Assembly (NCBI GenBank): GCA_033239005.1
Contig: BSQZ01000033.1
Span: forward strand, 3,497,501 to 3,561,500
Source: Lamellibrachia satsuma
Taxonomy: Eukaryota > Annelida > Polychaeta > Sabellida > Siboglinidae
Length of the DNA: 64,000 nt
Direction: 5' to 3'
Positions within the stretch are counted from its first letter, which is position 1, and each line of letters opens with the position of its first letter. Under the pieces are notes generated by a model. The model made no database searches, had not been told where the DNA came from, and was given only the letters and a program-made list of their open reading frames with translations. Shown piece by piece: positions 63,390 to 64,000 of this stretch. A program made the position numbers and the translations under genes.

Positions 63390-63659
63390 GGTGGAGACTC
63401 TGCAGGTTTCGTGCACACCTACATTTAGGAGGTGAATTATGTTGTCTCTCGCCAAAATGCTTTGCAATGGGTTTGTAGAGTTAATTGTGCACTAGCTTCT
63501 TCATTCAGACTGGAGATAGGTCACAGTGCAACAACTATGCATCACACATTGTCAGTTAAGCACAGATACATGAAACCTGCATCACGCAGGTTTCATGCAC
63601 ACCTACAAATGCTTTCTTACTAACTTACGTCACAGTGCACGAAACCTGCAGTCTCCACC
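63390..63659. mobile_element. Foldback-type MITE inserted in LINE endonuclease
   Basis: Inverted ends GGTGGAGACTCTGCAGGTTT (left) and AAACCTGCAGTCTCCACC (right). A second internal palindrome, ATGAAACCTGC-ATCAC-GCAGGTTTCAT, lies near 63570-63597. Flanks TATGCTGGG (63380-63388) and TATGCCGGG (63660-63668) are a likely 9-bp target duplication. No coding capacity. Confidence 0.75.
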
Positions 63660-63720
63660 TATGCCGGGGAGGTTGAAATCGCCTCCAAAAAATGGGAGGC
63701 GATACAATAAGTGTGCAAAA
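63660..63720 (-). mobile_element. LINE endonuclease fragment (GGDFNLPG motif)
   Basis: The minus strand reads LYRLPFFGGDFNLPGIGG, the metal-binding GDFN motif of AP endonucleases. It is the upstream part of the fragment at 62985-63380. Confidence 0.75.
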
Positions 63721-64000
63721 AGCATACAATAAAATGCAATGAAAGTTAAATACAAAAAAAAAAACCTAAGGAGATATACGGACAGCAAACATTTACAAAA
63801 CAGGGTGATGGCCGTAAAATTGTGCTGCAGCGCCATACAATGCGGCAGGTGGCGGCACAAGACGAGCAGTTTAAGCCTCGCTTTCAGGGTAAACATAAGT
63901 CGAGCCCCAAGACGTGGTCCGCTGTTTCGTTAGCGAAGTCTTGTGGAATTTCGACAATGTTTATTTTTAGTGAAAATCGCTGTAACTTTTAGCGAACATT

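Overview
The window is nuclear DNA from an animal. All three recognisable host genes are split by GT-AG introns (one GC-AG), and the rest is dominated by non-LTR retrotransposons (CR1-, L2- and RTE-like), hAT- and piggyBac-like DNA transposons, a tRNA-derived SINE and very many minisatellites. The gene set and repeats suggest an invertebrate, probably marine (lancelet, mollusc or similar), but the sequence alone does not name the species.

Layout. 1-11.8 kb: repeat-rich DNA with degraded LINEs and minisatellites. 11.85-20.8 kb (+): an LRRC75A/B-like leucine-rich-repeat gene, five exons recovered. 21.65-34.87 kb (-): a complete 12-exon LARP7 gene (La-related protein of the 7SK snRNP), tail-to-tail with LRRC75. 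35-39.5 kb: a hAT-like MITE, then a hAT element carrying a shortened BED + hAT-C ORF, itself interrupted by a second hAT element that contains a SINE. 41.1-58.95 kb (+): an ankyrin-repeat DHHC palmitoyltransferase of the ZDHHC13/17 type, nine exons, with an almost full-length CR1 element in intron 4. 59-64 kb: repeats and a nested LINE composite.

Main discovery. Three minisatellites are copies of the genes' own exon-intron junctions. (1) In the ZDHHC gene, about 77 tandem 88-bp units (51.0-57.8 kb) each carry the 33-nt intron end, including the 3' splice site, plus the first 55 nt of the exon. Only the last unit runs into the rest of the exon and a splice donor; the other units reach an in-frame stop. 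(2) In LRRC75, about 58 units of about 38 bp (11.9-14.3 kb) repeat the last 36 nt of an exon plus its splice donor. (3) In ZDHHC, about 21 units of 20 bp (43.3-43.8 kb) begin at another exon's donor. Introns here appear to have grown by tandem amplification of splice sites, leaving arrays of decoy sites beside the functional one. In LRRC75 a second pattern repeats: CR1 3' ends, usually preceded by a minisatellite, stop 20-125 bp upstream of exon acceptors.

The three genes have no evident shared pathway: LARP7 acts in 7SK RNA stability and transcription-elongation control, the DHHC enzyme S-acylates proteins at membranes, and LRRC75 is poorly characterised. All exon models come from reading splice signals, phase continuity and family resemblance by eye; no alignment or search was run.
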